Origin: Curtobacterium sp. L6-1
GTDB lineage: Bacteria; Actinomycetota; Actinomycetes; Actinomycetales; Microbacteriaceae
Direction: 5' to 3'
NCBI RefSeq assembly: GCF_018885305.1
Contig: NZ_CP076544.1
Location: forward strand, 558,001-622,000
DNA: 64,000 nucleotides
This document shows, one piece after another, positions 54,742 through 63,581 of this stretch. The notes under the pieces were generated by a model. The model saw only the letters and a list, made by a program, of their open reading frames with translations, ran no database searches and had not been told where the DNA came from. The stretch's first letter is position 1. Each line of letters begins with the position of its first letter. The position numbers were made by a program, and so were the translations under genes.

Positions 54742-55010
54742 AGATCGTGACCATCTGCGGCGCCGGCATCGGCGCGAGCGGCATCCTCAAGGTCAACGCC
54801 GAGAAGGCGCTCGGCTCGCTCGGGCTCTCGGCCGAGGTCGTCGCGGCCGACGTCGCGTCGGTGCGACAGGTCTCCGACGACGCCAACGTGATCCTCACCA
54901 GCCAGGAGTTCGTCGAGGCGATCGGGACCACCTACGCCGAGGTGATCGTCATCCGGAACCACTTCGACCAGAGCGAGATCACGGCGGCCGTTGAGAAGGC
55001 GCTGGGGTAG
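54738..55010 (+). CDS. PTS EIIB component (ascorbate/lactose type)
   Basis: 90 residues, a complete stand-alone IIB domain. The phosphocysteine is Cys7 in TICGAGIGASG. It follows the IIA gene with a 4-nt overlap. It is most like UlaB/SgaB-type IIB proteins, which normally work with an UlaA-type EIIC; none is present here. Confidence 0.88.
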   Translation: MKIVTICGAGIGASGILKVNAEKALGSLGLSAEVVAADVASVRQVSDDANVILTSQEFVEAIGTTYAEVIVIRNHFDQSEITAAVEKALG

Positions 55011-55034
55011 GTCCCGGCCCGGTACGATCGGCGC

Positions 55035-55865
55035 ATGGTCAGCACCGACAACCCCCTGAACGACCCCGCCGTCGACCCGTTCGACGTGGCTCGCGACGCC
55101 GCAGCCGTCATCGCGTCCCGCTCCGGCATCGAACGGCACGACGTCGCCCTGACGCTCGGTTCCGGCTGGGGGAAGGCCGCCGACCTGCTCGGCGAGACCG
55201 TGTCCGAGATCCCGGCGTCCGACGTCCCCGGGTTCAGTGCCTCCGCCGTCCCCGGGCACTCCGGCACGGTGCGGTCCATCCGCCTCGAGGACGGTCGCCA
55301 CGCACTCGTGATCGGCGCCCGCACCCACTACTACGAGGGCCACGGCGTGCGTCGCGTCGTGCACAGCGTCCGCACCGCCGCGGCGACCGGTGCGTCGGTC
55401 ATGGTGCTCACGAACGGCGCCGGCGGCATCAAGGAGACCTGGACGCCGGGCACCCCGGTCCTCATCAGCGACCACATCAACCTGACGGCCGACAGCCCGC
55501 TCGAGGGCGCGACGTTCATCGACCTGACGGACCTGTACTCGGCCCGCCTCCGCGCGGTCGCGAAGACGGTCGACCCGTCCCTCGACGAGGGCGTCTACAC
55601 GCAGTTCCGCGGCCCGCACTACGAGACCCCGGCCGAGGTCCAGATGGCGAAGGCGATCGGCGGCCACATCGTCGGCATGTCCACCGCGCTCGAGGCCATC
55701 GCCGCCCGCCAGGCCGGGATGGAGGTGCTGGGCTTCTCGCTCATCACGAACCTCGCCGCCGGCATCCAGAAGACGCCGCTGTCCCACACCGAGGTGCTCG
55801 AGGCCGGCAAGCAGGCCGAGCCGGTCATCGCCGACCTCCTCGCCCGCGTGGTGGCGGCACTGTGA
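55035..55865 (+). CDS. punA: Purine nucleoside phosphorylase (trimeric type)
   Basis: Phosphorolyses inosine and guanosine, and their deoxy forms, to base plus ribose 1-phosphate. 276 residues. Motifs: LGSGWGKAADLL (phosphate loop), PGHSGTV, RTHYYEGH, LTNGAGGI, QFRGPHYETPAE and GMSTALEAIAAR with the purine-site region LITNLAAGI. The ATG is 6 nt after TACGAT, so it can be transcribed on its own as a leaderless mRNA. It overlaps the phosphomutase gene by 4 nt. Confidence 0.95.
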   Translation: MVSTDNPLNDPAVDPFDVARDAAAVIASRSGIERHDVALTLGSGWGKAADLLGETVSEIPASDVPGFSASAVPGHSGTVRSIRLEDGRHALVIGARTHYYEGHGVRRVVHSVRTAAATGASVMVLTNGAGGIKETWTPGTPVLISDHINLTADSPLEGATFIDLTDLYSARLRAVAKTVDPSLDEGVYTQFRGPHYETPAEVQMAKAIGGHIVGMSTALEAIAARQAGMEVLGFSLITNLAAGIQKTPLSHTEVLEAGKQAEPVIADLLARVVAAL

Positions 55866-57580
55866 CCCGGCACGACGGGGGAGCGAGCGACGGCGCGATC
55901 GCGGACGGCGACCTGGCAGACGGCGCGGTGTCCGAGCAGACCGCGGGCACCGATGTGCTCGTGACCGCCCGTGCCTGGGTCGAACAGGACCCGGACGCCG
56001 AGACCCGTGCCGAGCTCCAGCAGCTCATCGACGCCGGGGACACCGACGAACTCACCGCCCGCTTCGCCGGACGCCTGCAGTTCGGGACCGCGGGGCTCCG
56101 TGCCGAGCTCGGTGCCGGTCCGCTCCGGATGAACCGGGTCGTCGTCACGCAGGCCGCCGCCGGACTCGCACGGTTCCTCATCGACTCGGGGCGCGACCGC
56201 AGCGTCGTCATCGGGTACGACGGCCGCGTCAACTCCGACGTCTTCGCGCGGGACTCGGCCGAGGTCATGCGCGGGCTGGGCCTCGACGTCACGCTGCTGC
56301 CCGGTGCGCTGCCGACCCCGCTCGTCGCCTTCGCCGTGCGGCACCTCGGCGTCGGTGCGGGCGTCATGGTCACGGCGAGCCACAACCCGCCGCGGGACAA
56401 CGGCTACAAGGTGTACCTCGGCGGTGACGACGAGGGTTCGCAGATCGTGCCCCCGGTCGACGCCGAGATCGCGGCGGCCATCGACGTCGTCGCCGCCGGG
56501 GACGTCCGGTCGCTCGACCGGGCCACGGACTACACCGTCGCCGACCAGGCGCTCGTGCAGGCCTACGTGGACGCGACGGCCGCGACGGTGCCGGCCCCGG
56601 GCCTCCCGGCCGACGCACAGCCGTCCGTCGTCTACACGGCGATGCACGGGGTCGGGTGGGAGACCGCCCGCGCCGTCTTCGCCGCCGCCGGGTTCCGTGA
56701 GCCGGCCGTCGTCCCCGAGCAGATCGAGCCGGACGGCGCCTTCCCGACCGTGTCCTTCCCCAACCCGGAGGAGCCGGGCGCGATGGACCTGTCGATCGCC
56801 CGCGGCGTCGCGGTCGGCGCCGACCTGGTCATCGCCAACGACCCGGACGCCGACCGCCTGGCGCTCGCGATCCCGGACGGCGCCGGGTCCTTCCGACGGC
56901 TCTCCGGCAACGAGGTCGGGTGGCTGCTGGGGTGGCGCGCCGCTGCCCGCGCTGCCGCCGCCGGCACCACGGGCGTGCTCGCCGCGTCGATCGTCAGCTC
57001 GCCGGCGCTGTCCCGCGTGGCCGAGCAGTACGGGCTCGGGTACCGGGACACCCTGACCGGCTTCAAGTGGGTCTCGCGCGTACCCGACCTGCTGTTCGGG
57101 TACGAGGAGGCGCTCGGCTACCTCGTCGACCCGCAGGTCGTCCGCGACAAGGACGGCATCTCCGCGGCGCTCGAGCTGCTGTCCCTGGCCACCGAGCTCG
57201 CGGCCGACGGCAGGACCATCGCCGACCAGCTCGACGCGTTCGCCGAGCGGTTCGGGGCGTTCGCGTCCGGGCAGGTCGCCACGCGCGTCGACGACCTCGC
57301 GCGCATCGGGGAGATCATGGCGTCGCTGCGGTCGGCCGCGCCCACCGAGCTCGGTGGGGTGGCGGTGACGGCGACGACGGACTTCCTCGACGGTGTCGAG
57401 GGCTTCCCACCGTCGGACATCCTGCGCTTCGACCTGGACGGTGGCGCGCGCGTCATCGTCCGCCCGAGTGGCACCGAGCCCAAGGTGAAGGTCTACATCG
57501 ACACCGTCGCGGCCACGCCGGCCGAGGCGTCCGCGCTCGCCGACCGCCTGGCCGCCGCGGTGCGCCCGCTCGTCTCGTAG
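55862..57580 (+). CDS. Phospho-sugar mutase (PGM2/PmmB type), probable phosphopentomutase role
   Basis: 572 residues of the alpha-D-phosphohexomutase superfamily. The phosphoserine Ser173 lies in TASHNPPRDNGYKVY; the metal site is ANDPDADRLALA; the sugar-binding loop is GYEEALGYLV; the phosphate-binding loop is RPSGTEPKVKVY. The N-terminal 45 residues are an acidic extension. Length and DNGYKVY match PGM2/PmmB-type enzymes, which in other organisms can convert (deoxy)ribose 1-phosphate to the 5-phosphate. Overlap with the purine phosphorylase gene, and the absence of a DeoB-type gene here, make that role likely (inference). Confidence 0.9.
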   Translation: MTRHDGGASDGAIADGDLADGAVSEQTAGTDVLVTARAWVEQDPDAETRAELQQLIDAGDTDELTARFAGRLQFGTAGLRAELGAGPLRMNRVVVTQAAAGLARFLIDSGRDRSVVIGYDGRVNSDVFARDSAEVMRGLGLDVTLLPGALPTPLVAFAVRHLGVGAGVMVTASHNPPRDNGYKVYLGGDDEGSQIVPPVDAEIAAAIDVVAAGDVRSLDRATDYTVADQALVQAYVDATAATVPAPGLPADAQPSVVYTAMHGVGWETARAVFAAAGFREPAVVPEQIEPDGAFPTVSFPNPEEPGAMDLSIARGVAVGADLVIANDPDADRLALAIPDGAGSFRRLSGNEVGWLLGWRAAARAAAAGTTGVLAASIVSSPALSRVAEQYGLGYRDTLTGFKWVSRVPDLLFGYEEALGYLVDPQVVRDKDGISAALELLSLATELAADGRTIADQLDAFAERFGAFASGQVATRVDDLARIGEIMASLRSAAPTELGGVAVTATTDFLDGVEGFPPSDILRFDLDGGARVIVRPSGTEPKVKVYIDTVAATPAEASALADRLAAAVRPLVS

Positions 57581-57628
57581 CGGCGCGGCGCGGCGCGGCG
57601 CGGCCTGCGCGGCGCGGCCTGCGCGTTC

Positions 57629-57688
57629 GCGCCCCGCTCCGAACATCGCGCCCCGTTCCGACGGGGCGCGATGTTCGTTCGGGGGCGC
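57629..57688. repeat. Left flanking palindrome of the AbiEi/DUF559-like gene
   Basis: The core, CGAACATCGCGCCCCGT (57640-57656), TCCG loop, ACGGGGCGCGATGTTCG (57661-57677), is a perfect 17-bp stem. An outer GCGCCCC (57629-57635) pairs with GGGGCGC (about 57682-57688). Its core is the inverted copy of the palindrome at 58749-58786, differing only at one base pair. Just upstream (57580-57625) is a GGCGC/GCGGCCT short-repeat tract. Confidence 0.85.
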
Positions 57689-57791
57689 GGGGCAGGGCCG
57701 CTCGTCCTGCACCGCGGGACACCGCACACGAACTCTCCACAGCAGTCGGCTCGACGACCCACGGCGCCGCCGCCGCAACGATGCTCGTGAC

Positions 57792-58748
57792 ATGCATCTC
57801 GACGTCGTCTCGACCGGAGCGGAGCTCGATCCGGCCGCCGCCGTTCGACTGCGTCGCGCTGCGGAAGCCGGTTCGCTCGTCCGGGTCGCGCGTGGTGCGT
57901 TCACGGACCGGCAGGCCTGGGACGCCGCAGACGCGCGCGAGCGGCACCGCGCGTTGATCCGCGCAGTCATGCCCCGCGATCGGCAGGGGCTCGTCCTCTC
58001 ACACGCATCCGCCGTGGCGGTGCACGGTCTCCCGTGGATCGGGTCGTTCGGGGACCGCGTGGTCGTCACGGACCCGGGCCGTGATCGAGGACAGGTCAAA
58101 GCGTCGATCCAGCGTGTCGGCGGCAGGGGACGAAGCCTCGCGACGGTGTCGATCGACGGGCTGCGGGTGACCAGCCTGGCGGCGACCGCCGTCGACGTCG
58201 CGATCCGCGAGCACCCCTGGCGCGCGATCGCGGTTCTCGACGCCGCGCTGCGTCGAGGCGTGACCAGGACGGAGCTCGGCGCCGAACTCGAGGGACGACG
58301 CATGCGCAACCCACGCGTCGTCCGTGCGCTCGTCCGATCCACTGACGGTGATGCGGAATCCGTCGGTGAGAGCATCACCCGCTGGGGAGCCGTCGTGCTC
58401 GGAGCGCCGCCGTTGGCGTTGCAGCACGAGTTCCGGCACGAGGACGGAACGGTCGATCGCGTGGACCTGTGGCAGCCCGACCTCGGGGTCGTCATCGAGT
58501 TCGACGGGCTCGTGAAGTACTCCGACCCGGCCATGCAGCGCGGGCGGGCGCCGCACGAGATCGTGGTCGAGGAGAAGCGCCGCGAGGACCGACTCCGCCG
58601 CCACCGCGACGTCACCGGAGTCGGACGGGCGACCTGGCGAGAGGCGATGCCGGGCGGGCTGCTCCCACGGATCCTGCTCGACGCGGGCCTCCCGCTCGGC
58701 GACCGGTGGCCCGCCGCCTGGCGCGCGGCTGCCATTCGCGCCCTGTAA
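57792..58748 (+). CDS. AbiEi/DUF559-like protein with a C-terminal nuclease-like domain
   Basis: 318 residues. The N-terminal part resembles AbiEi-type antitoxin/transcription factor proteins of actinobacteria: RRAAEAGSLVRVARGAF as a winged-helix stretch, then SHASAVAVHGLPW. The C-terminal part has a restriction-endonuclease-like (PD-(D/E)XK, DUF559) pattern: DRVDLWQPDLGVVIEFDG with Asp and Glu, then VVEEKRREDRLR with Glu-x-Lys. Proteins of this build are commonly annotated as type IV toxin-antitoxin AbiEi domain proteins, but no AbiEii toxin gene is adjacent and the function is unknown. No binding site is seen before the ATG. Codon use is slightly less GC-biased (CGATCC, GTTCTC, TTGGCG codons) than its neighbours. 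It is flanked by inverted 38-bp palindromes. Confidence 0.78.
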   Translation: MHLDVVSTGAELDPAAAVRLRRAAEAGSLVRVARGAFTDRQAWDAADARERHRALIRAVMPRDRQGLVLSHASAVAVHGLPWIGSFGDRVVVTDPGRDRGQVKASIQRVGGRGRSLATVSIDGLRVTSLAATAVDVAIREHPWRAIAVLDAALRRGVTRTELGAELEGRRMRNPRVVRALVRSTDGDAESVGESITRWGAVVLGAPPLALQHEFRHEDGTVDRVDLWQPDLGVVIEFDGLVKYSDPAMQRGRAPHEIVVEEKRREDRLRRHRDVTGVGRATWREAMPGGLLPRILLDAGLPLGDRWPAAWRAAAIRAL

Positions 58749-58786
58749 CGCACATCGCGCCCCGTCGGAACGGGGCGCGATGTGCG
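58749..58786. repeat. Right flanking palindrome of the AbiEi/DUF559-like gene
   Basis: CGCACATCGCGCCCCGT (58749-58765), loop CGGA, ACGGGGCGCGATGTGCG (58770-58786): a perfect 17-bp stem that begins at the base after the stop codon. The loop CGGA is the reverse complement of the TCCG loop at 57657, so the two palindromes form a 38-bp inverted repeat around the gene. A third partial copy (GCGGGGCGCGATGCGCGG) follows at about 58789-58805. It can also act as a terminator. Confidence 0.88.
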
Positions 58787-58850
58787 TAGCGGGGCGCGAT
58801 GCGCGGGCTCGGCGGGGCGCGGCGAGAGGCGGCGAGAGCGGCGGGGCGCG

Positions 58851-60623
58851 CTACGCGAGCTCGAGCAGGACGTGGCCGGAGGAGACCGTCTGGCCGACGG
58901 GGGCGTTCAGCCCGGTGACGACGCCGTCCTTGTGCGCCTGGACGGGCTGCTCCATCTTCATGGCCTCGAGGACGACGAGCAGGTCGCCCTTCACCACGGT
59001 GTCACCCTCGGCGACCGCGAGCTTCACCACGGTGGCCTGCATCGGCGACGCCACCGACGAGCCCGAGGCCGCACGCCCGCCCTTGACCGCGGAGGAGCGG
59101 CGCTTCGGGGGAGCGGAGGGCCCGGCCGGACGACGGGCACCGGCGGAGCCGCCGACGATCGACGGCATGGTGACCTCGATGCGCTTGCCCTGCACCTCGA
59201 CCACGACGCTGTCGCGCTCGGCGGGGACGGGGAGCTCCTCCGGGGAACCGCTCCACGCGGGGATGTCGTTGTCGAAGTCGGTCTCGATCCACTGCGTGTA
59301 GACGGAGAACGGGGTGGCGTCGTCGGTCGCGAACGCCGGGTCGGCGACCACGGCACGGTGGAACGGGATGACGGTCGGCAGACCGGCGACCTCGAACTCG
59401 GCGAGGGCGCGGCGGGAGCGCTCGAGCGCCTCGGCGCGAGTGGCACCGGTCACGATGAGCTTGGCGAGCATCGAGTCGAACGAGCCGGAGACGACGTCGC
59501 CGGAGACCACGCCGGAGTCGACGCGGACACCGGGGCCGGACGGCGCGTTGAACACGTGCACGGGGCCCGGTGCGGGGAAGAAGTTGCGGCCCGGGTCCTC
59601 GCCGTTGATGCGGAACTCGAACGAGTGGCCGCGCGGGGTCGGGTCCTCGTAGTCGAGCACGCCGCCCTCGGCCAGTCGGAACTGCTCGCGCACCAGGTCG
59701 ATGCCGGTGACCTCCTCGGAGACGCAGTGCTCGACCTGCAGGCGGGTGTTCACCTCGAGGAACGACACCGTTCCGTCGGCGCCGATGAGGAACTCGCACG
59801 TGCCCGCACCGACGTAGCCGACCTCGCGCAGGATCGCCTTCGACGCCGAGTACAGCCGCTCGGTCTGCGCGTCGGTCAGGTAGGGCGCGGGGGCCTCCTC
59901 GACGAGCTTCTGGTGGCGACGCTGCAGCGAGCAGTCGCGCGTGGACACGACGACGACGTTGCCGTGCACGTCGGCGAGGCACTGGGTCTCGACGTGGCGC
60001 GGCTTGTCGAGGTACTTCTCGACGAAGCACTCGCCGCGGCCGAAGGCTGCGATGGCCTCGCGCGTCGCAGACTCGAACTGGGACTCGATCTCGTCGCGGG
60101 TGCGGGCGACCTTGAGCCCGCGGCCACCGCCACCGAACGCGGCCTTGATCGCGACCGGCAGGCCGACCTCGTCGGCGAAGGCGACGACCTCGGACACGTC
60201 CTGAACGGGCTCGATGGTGCCCGGGGCGAGCGGCGCCCCGACGGCCTCGGCCACGTGACGGGCGGACACCTTGTCGCCAAGCCGCTCGATCGATTCCGGG
60301 GACGGCCCGATCCAGGTCAGCCCGGCGTCGATGACGGCGCGGGCGAAGTCGGCGTTCTCGGCGAGGAAGCCGTAGCCCGGGTGCACGGCGTCGGCACCGG
60401 AGCGGCGAGCGACCGAGATGATCTTCTCGATGACCAGGTAGGTGTCGGCGCTCGTGGTGCCGTTCAGCGCGTACGCCTCGTCGGCGAGGCGTGCGTGCAG
60501 GGCGTCACGGTCCTGGTCGGCGTAGACCGCGACCGAGGCCTTGCCCGCGTCGCGAGCCGCGCGGATGATGCGGACGGCGATCTCGCCACGGTTCGCGATG
60601 AGGACCTTGCTGATGCGGGGCAT
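58851..60623 (-). CDS. accA3: Acyl-CoA carboxylase alpha subunit (biotin carboxylase plus BCCP)
   Basis: 590 residues. The biotin carboxylase part (1-450) has [13 protein letters not shown], the ATP loop [26 protein letters not shown], and catalytic [12 protein letters not shown]. An Ala/Pro/Lys-rich linker (about 480-520) leads to the biotinyl domain with the biotinylated Lys in EAMKMEQP. This two-in-one subunit is typical of actinobacteria and partners separate beta subunits, not in the window, to make malonyl-CoA or other acyl-CoAs. The ATG is 8 nt downstream of TACGCT (leaderless pattern). Confidence 0.95.
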   Translation of the reverse strand: MPRISKVLIANRGEIAVRIIRAARDAGKASVAVYADQDRDALHARLADEAYALNGTTSADTYLVIEKIISVARRSGADAVHPGYGFLAENADFARAVIDAGLTWIGPSPESIERLGDKVSARHVAEAVGAPLAPGTIEPVQDVSEVVAFADEVGLPVAIKAAFGGGGRGLKVARTRDEIESQFESATREAIAAFGRGECFVEKYLDKPRHVETQCLADVHGNVVVVSTRDCSLQRRHQKLVEEAPAPYLTDAQTERLYSASKAILREVGYVGAGTCEFLIGADGTVSFLEVNTRLQVEHCVSEEVTGIDLVREQFRLAEGGVLDYEDPTPRGHSFEFRINGEDPGRNFFPAPGPVHVFNAPSGPGVRVDSGVVSGDVVSGSFDSMLAKLIVTGATRAEALERSRRALAEFEVAGLPTVIPFHRAVVADPAFATDDATPFSVYTQWIETDFDNDIPAWSGSPEELPVPAERDSVVVEVQGKRIEVTMPSIVGGSAGARRPAGPSAPPKRRSSAVKGGRAASGSSVASPMQATVVKLAVAEGDTVVKGDLLVVLEAMKMEQPVQAHKDGVVTGLNAPVGQTVSSGHVLLELA

Positions 60624-60702
60624 GGAACATCAGCGTATTCGTGCGCACCGGTCGTGTTTTGAGCGGCATCCACAAGAAACCACGCCGGGAGCAGGTGGAT
60701 GT

Positions 60703-61428
60703 CTACAGTGACCAGAGGTCGTGCCAGGCGATGCCGAACCCCCGCAGCAGCATGGAGCGGAGGACCGGGAGCGACAGCCCGACGACGGCCGAGGGCGCGC
60801 CGTCGATGCGGGTGATGTACGCCGCAGCCCGTCCGTCGATGGTGAAGGCACCGGCGACCTCGAGCGGTTCGCCCGTGGCCACGTAGGCGTCGATCTCCTC
60901 GGGCGTCAGGTCGTCGGCGAACGTCAGGACGGCGCTGTCGACGGCCACGACGTGGTCCCCGTCGGCGACGAGTGCGGACCCGCCCGGCGCGACGGCGCCG
61001 AGGGACGGGACCGCGTGCGAGCCGGCCGAGGTGCCGGACCCCGCGATGCGTCGGTCGATCACGCAGTGCCCGCTCCACAGCGTCCCGCCCCCGGCGGCGA
61101 GCATGCCGCGCCAGCGCTCCCGCGCGACGGCGGGGTCGTGCGGCTTGCCGTACAGCTGCCCGTCCACCTCGAACGCGGAGTCCCCGCCGAACACGACCCC
61201 GTCGAGCGGTCCGTCCGCGGCGACCGTGCCGTCCGCGACGGCGCGCGCCTTCGCGACGGCGAGCAGCGCGACGAGCTCCGGACCGGTGAGGGGCCGCCCG
61301 AGGCGCTCCTGCTCGGCCAGCGCGACCGCGTCCTCGTCGACACCCGGCGACACGAGCACGGGATCGATGCCGGACTGCGCCAGGAGGGCGCGACGGGCGG
61401 GGGAGGTGCTCGCGAGGTACAGACGCAT
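60703..61428 (-). CDS. maf: Maf family nucleoside triphosphate pyrophosphatase
   Basis: 241 residues. The family start RLYLASTSPARRALLAQSGI and the catalytic FGGDSAFEVDGQLYGKP are clear (the usual motif is GxDTxV; here Asp-Ser-Ala). Maf proteins hydrolyse modified or non-canonical NTPs and are tied to septum regulation. An insert of about 35 residues (around 128-162) enlarges the protein compared with the usual 200 residues. The ATG at 61428 begins the conserved sequence; the longer frame to 61464 overlaps the divergent methyltransferase start. Only 14 nt separate the two divergent starts. Confidence 0.92.
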   Translation of the reverse strand: MRLYLASTSPARRALLAQSGIDPVLVSPGVDEDAVALAEQERLGRPLTGPELVALLAVAKARAVADGTVAADGPLDGVVFGGDSAFEVDGQLYGKPHDPAVARERWRGMLAAGGGTLWSGHCVIDRRIAGSGTSAGSHAVPSLGAVAPGGSALVADGDHVVAVDSAVLTFADDLTPEEIDAYVATGEPLEVAGAFTIDGRAAAYITRIDGAPSAVVGLSLPVLRSMLLRGFGIAWHDLWSL

Positions 61429-61442
61429 GGGAACATCGAACC

Positions 61443-62702
61443 ATGGGTGAATCCGTCGGCACACTGCTCGAACTCGACGTCACCGGGATCGCCCACGGCG
61501 GCATCTCGGTGGCACGGCACGAGGGGCGCGTGGTGTTCGTCACGGACGCGGTCCCGGGGGAGCGGGTCGTGGCGCGGGTGACCGAGGACCGGAAGAAGTC
61601 GTTCTGGCGCGCCGACACCGTGCGGGTACTCGAGCCGAGCGAGCACCGCGTGGACCACGTCTGGGCCGAGGCCGGCCTCGACCGCGACCCCGCTGAGCGT
61701 CCCGGTGGGGCGGAGTTCGGGCACATCTCCCTCGGCCACCAGCGCACCCTGAAGCGCGACGTGCTCGTCGACTCCTTCAGCCGGTTCGGTCGGATCGACC
61801 TCGACGCCGTGCTCGGCGCGCCGGTGGTCGTCGAGGCCGCGCCCGGCGACGACGAGGCGAACGGCCTCGGCTGGCGCACCCGCCTCCGCCTGCACGTGGA
61901 CGCCGACGGCACCCCCGGTCCCTTCGCCGCCCGCTCCCACACGGTCGTGCCCGTGACGAGCCTGCCGCTCACCACCGCGGCCGTCCAGGAGTCCGCCCCG
62001 ACCGCCCGCGGCTCGATGCCCGGTGCCGAGGTCATCGACGTCCTCAGCCCGAGCGGCTCCGCCGGCGCCCGCCTGGTCATCGACGCCCAGCGGCCCACGG
62101 TCGTCACCGAGCTGGTGGGCGAGCGTCGCTTCGCCGTCGACGACACCGGGTTCTGGCAGGTGCACCGACAAGCCCCCGCCGTCCTCACCGCCGCCGTCCA
62201 GGACGCGCTCGACCGCGAGCGACTCGACCCGGAGGGGCAGCACCTCGACCTCTACGGCGGCGTCGGGCTGCTCGCCGCGGCGCTCGCCGACGTGGCCGGC
62301 CCCCGTGCCCGGGTGACGAGCGTCGAGAGCGCGGCCCGCGCCACCGAGCACGCGCAGGAGAACCTGTCCGAATGGATCGGCGCCCGCGCCGAGACGGCCC
62401 GCGTCGACCGGTGGCTCGCCCGGACCGTCGACACCGCCTCCCGACCCGAGCGGGAGCGCTTCCGCGCCGGCACCGTCGTCCTCGACCCGCCCCGCGCCGG
62501 TGCCGGTCGCGACGTCGTCGTGTCGGTCGCGGCCCTGCAGCCGGCGCAGGTCGTCTACGTCGCCTGCGACCCCGTCGCGCTCGCCCGGGACGTCGCCACC
62601 TTCGCCGACCTCGGCTACCGCCTGGAGGCCCTCCGCGCCTTCGACCTCTTCCCGCACACCCACCACCTGGAGGCCGTGGCGCGACTGGTCCCGGTCGACT
62701 GA
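61443..62702 (+). CDS. TrmA-like class I SAM-dependent RNA methyltransferase
   Basis: 419 residues. An N-terminal TRAM domain (GTLLELDVTGIAHGG, residues 6-20 onward) is followed by the TrmA/RumA catalytic domain with DLYGGVGLLAAAL (SAM motif I), VLDPPRAGAG (motif IV) and YVACDPVALARD, where the Cys is the expected nucleophile for uridine C5 methylation. The [4Fe-4S]-binding cysteines of RumA are missing: the region reads GGAEFGHISLGHQR. The target (tRNA or rRNA uridine) is not determinable. Divergent from maf. Confidence 0.9.
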   Translation: MGESVGTLLELDVTGIAHGGISVARHEGRVVFVTDAVPGERVVARVTEDRKKSFWRADTVRVLEPSEHRVDHVWAEAGLDRDPAERPGGAEFGHISLGHQRTLKRDVLVDSFSRFGRIDLDAVLGAPVVVEAAPGDDEANGLGWRTRLRLHVDADGTPGPFAARSHTVVPVTSLPLTTAAVQESAPTARGSMPGAEVIDVLSPSGSAGARLVIDAQRPTVVTELVGERRFAVDDTGFWQVHRQAPAVLTAAVQDALDRERLDPEGQHLDLYGGVGLLAAALADVAGPRARVTSVESAARATEHAQENLSEWIGARAETARVDRWLARTVDTASRPERERFRAGTVVLDPPRAGAGRDVVVSVAALQPAQVVYVACDPVALARDVATFADLGYRLEALRAFDLFPHTHHLEAVARLVPVD

Positions 62703-62831
62703 CGGAGACCGTCCGGACGGCCCGGACGGACTTCCGTGGCGGGGTACGAAGCTGAGGCTGACCTGGGTATCCTTGGAGGCTGACGGCACCCGGGATCAGG
62801 GCCCGGAGCGTCGTCGGAGCGAGAGGCAACC

Positions 62832-63557
62832 GTGGACACCACCACCAGCACATCGACCGGTCCGACAGGGGCAGCCGGTCTCGAGACGCGGCCCGTCCGC
62901 GTCGCCATCGTCGACGACCACGAGTCCGTCCGACTGGGCATCCAGGCCGCGTGCCAGAACGAGGGGTTCGAGGTGGTCCTCACCGCCGCGAGCGTCCCGG
63001 AGTACATCGCGCAGCTGAACGGTCGCGAGGTCGACGTCGTCGTCCTCGACCTGTCGCTCGGGGACGGCTCGACCGTCACCGAGAACGTCAAGGGCGTGCA
63101 GGGCACCGGGTCCGCAGTCCTCGTGCACAGCATCGCCGACCGGGTCGCGAACGTGCGGGAGGCGCTGGCCGCAGGGGCCGCCGGCGTCATCCCGAAGTCG
63201 TCCGCGACGAAGACCGTGATGGCCGCCGTCGCGACCGTCGCACGCGGTGACGTCCTCAACAACCTCGAGTGGGCCAGCGCGATCGACGCCGACCGGGACT
63301 TCGCGAAGGCCCAGCTCGGTCGCCGCGAACGCGAGATCCTGCACCTGTACGCCTCGGGGCTGCCGCTCAAGCTCGCGGCCCAGCAGCTCGGGATCGGGTA
63401 CTCGACCGCACGGGAGTACCTCGACCGCATCCGCGTGAAGTACGTCGAGGTCGGTCGTCCCGCCCCGACCAAGGTCGACCTGCTGCGTCGCGCGGTCGAG
63501 GACGGGATCCTGCCGGGGCTCGACTCCGGCATCGACCCCGACGGCGATGGTCGCTGA
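62832..63557 (+). CDS. Response regulator, NarL/FixJ-like
   Basis: 241 residues. The receiver domain (about 22-140) has the acidic pair in IVDDHESVRLG, the phosphorylated Asp73 in VVLDLSLGDG and the conserved Lys in GVIPKSSATK. The C-terminal LuxR-like HTH (about 165-225) has LGRREREILHLYASGLPLKL and IGYSTAREYLDRIR. A TATCCT box near 62770 could be its promoter. The GTG has GAGAGG 5 nt upstream. A membrane protein begins 24 nt downstream, probably the partner kinase. Confidence 0.88.
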   Translation: MDTTTSTSTGPTGAAGLETRPVRVAIVDDHESVRLGIQAACQNEGFEVVLTAASVPEYIAQLNGREVDVVVLDLSLGDGSTVTENVKGVQGTGSAVLVHSIADRVANVREALAAGAAGVIPKSSATKTVMAAVATVARGDVLNNLEWASAIDADRDFAKAQLGRREREILHLYASGLPLKLAAQQLGIGYSTAREYLDRIRVKYVEVGRPAPTKVDLLRRAVEDGILPGLDSGIDPDGDGR

Positions 63558-63581
63558 CGACGGCTGCGTCGGACGGTCCTC

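Noticed and set aside
57580-57630. GGCGC-rich run after the phosphomutase gene as a replication or attachment site
   Set aside because: It is only a short GC tract leading into the palindrome; there are no DnaA boxes, integrase gene or tRNA gene nearby.
58851-60662. 626-codon plus-strand open frame opposite the acyl-CoA carboxylase gene
   Set aside because: Antisense shadow of a clearly conserved biotin carboxylase/BCCP gene.
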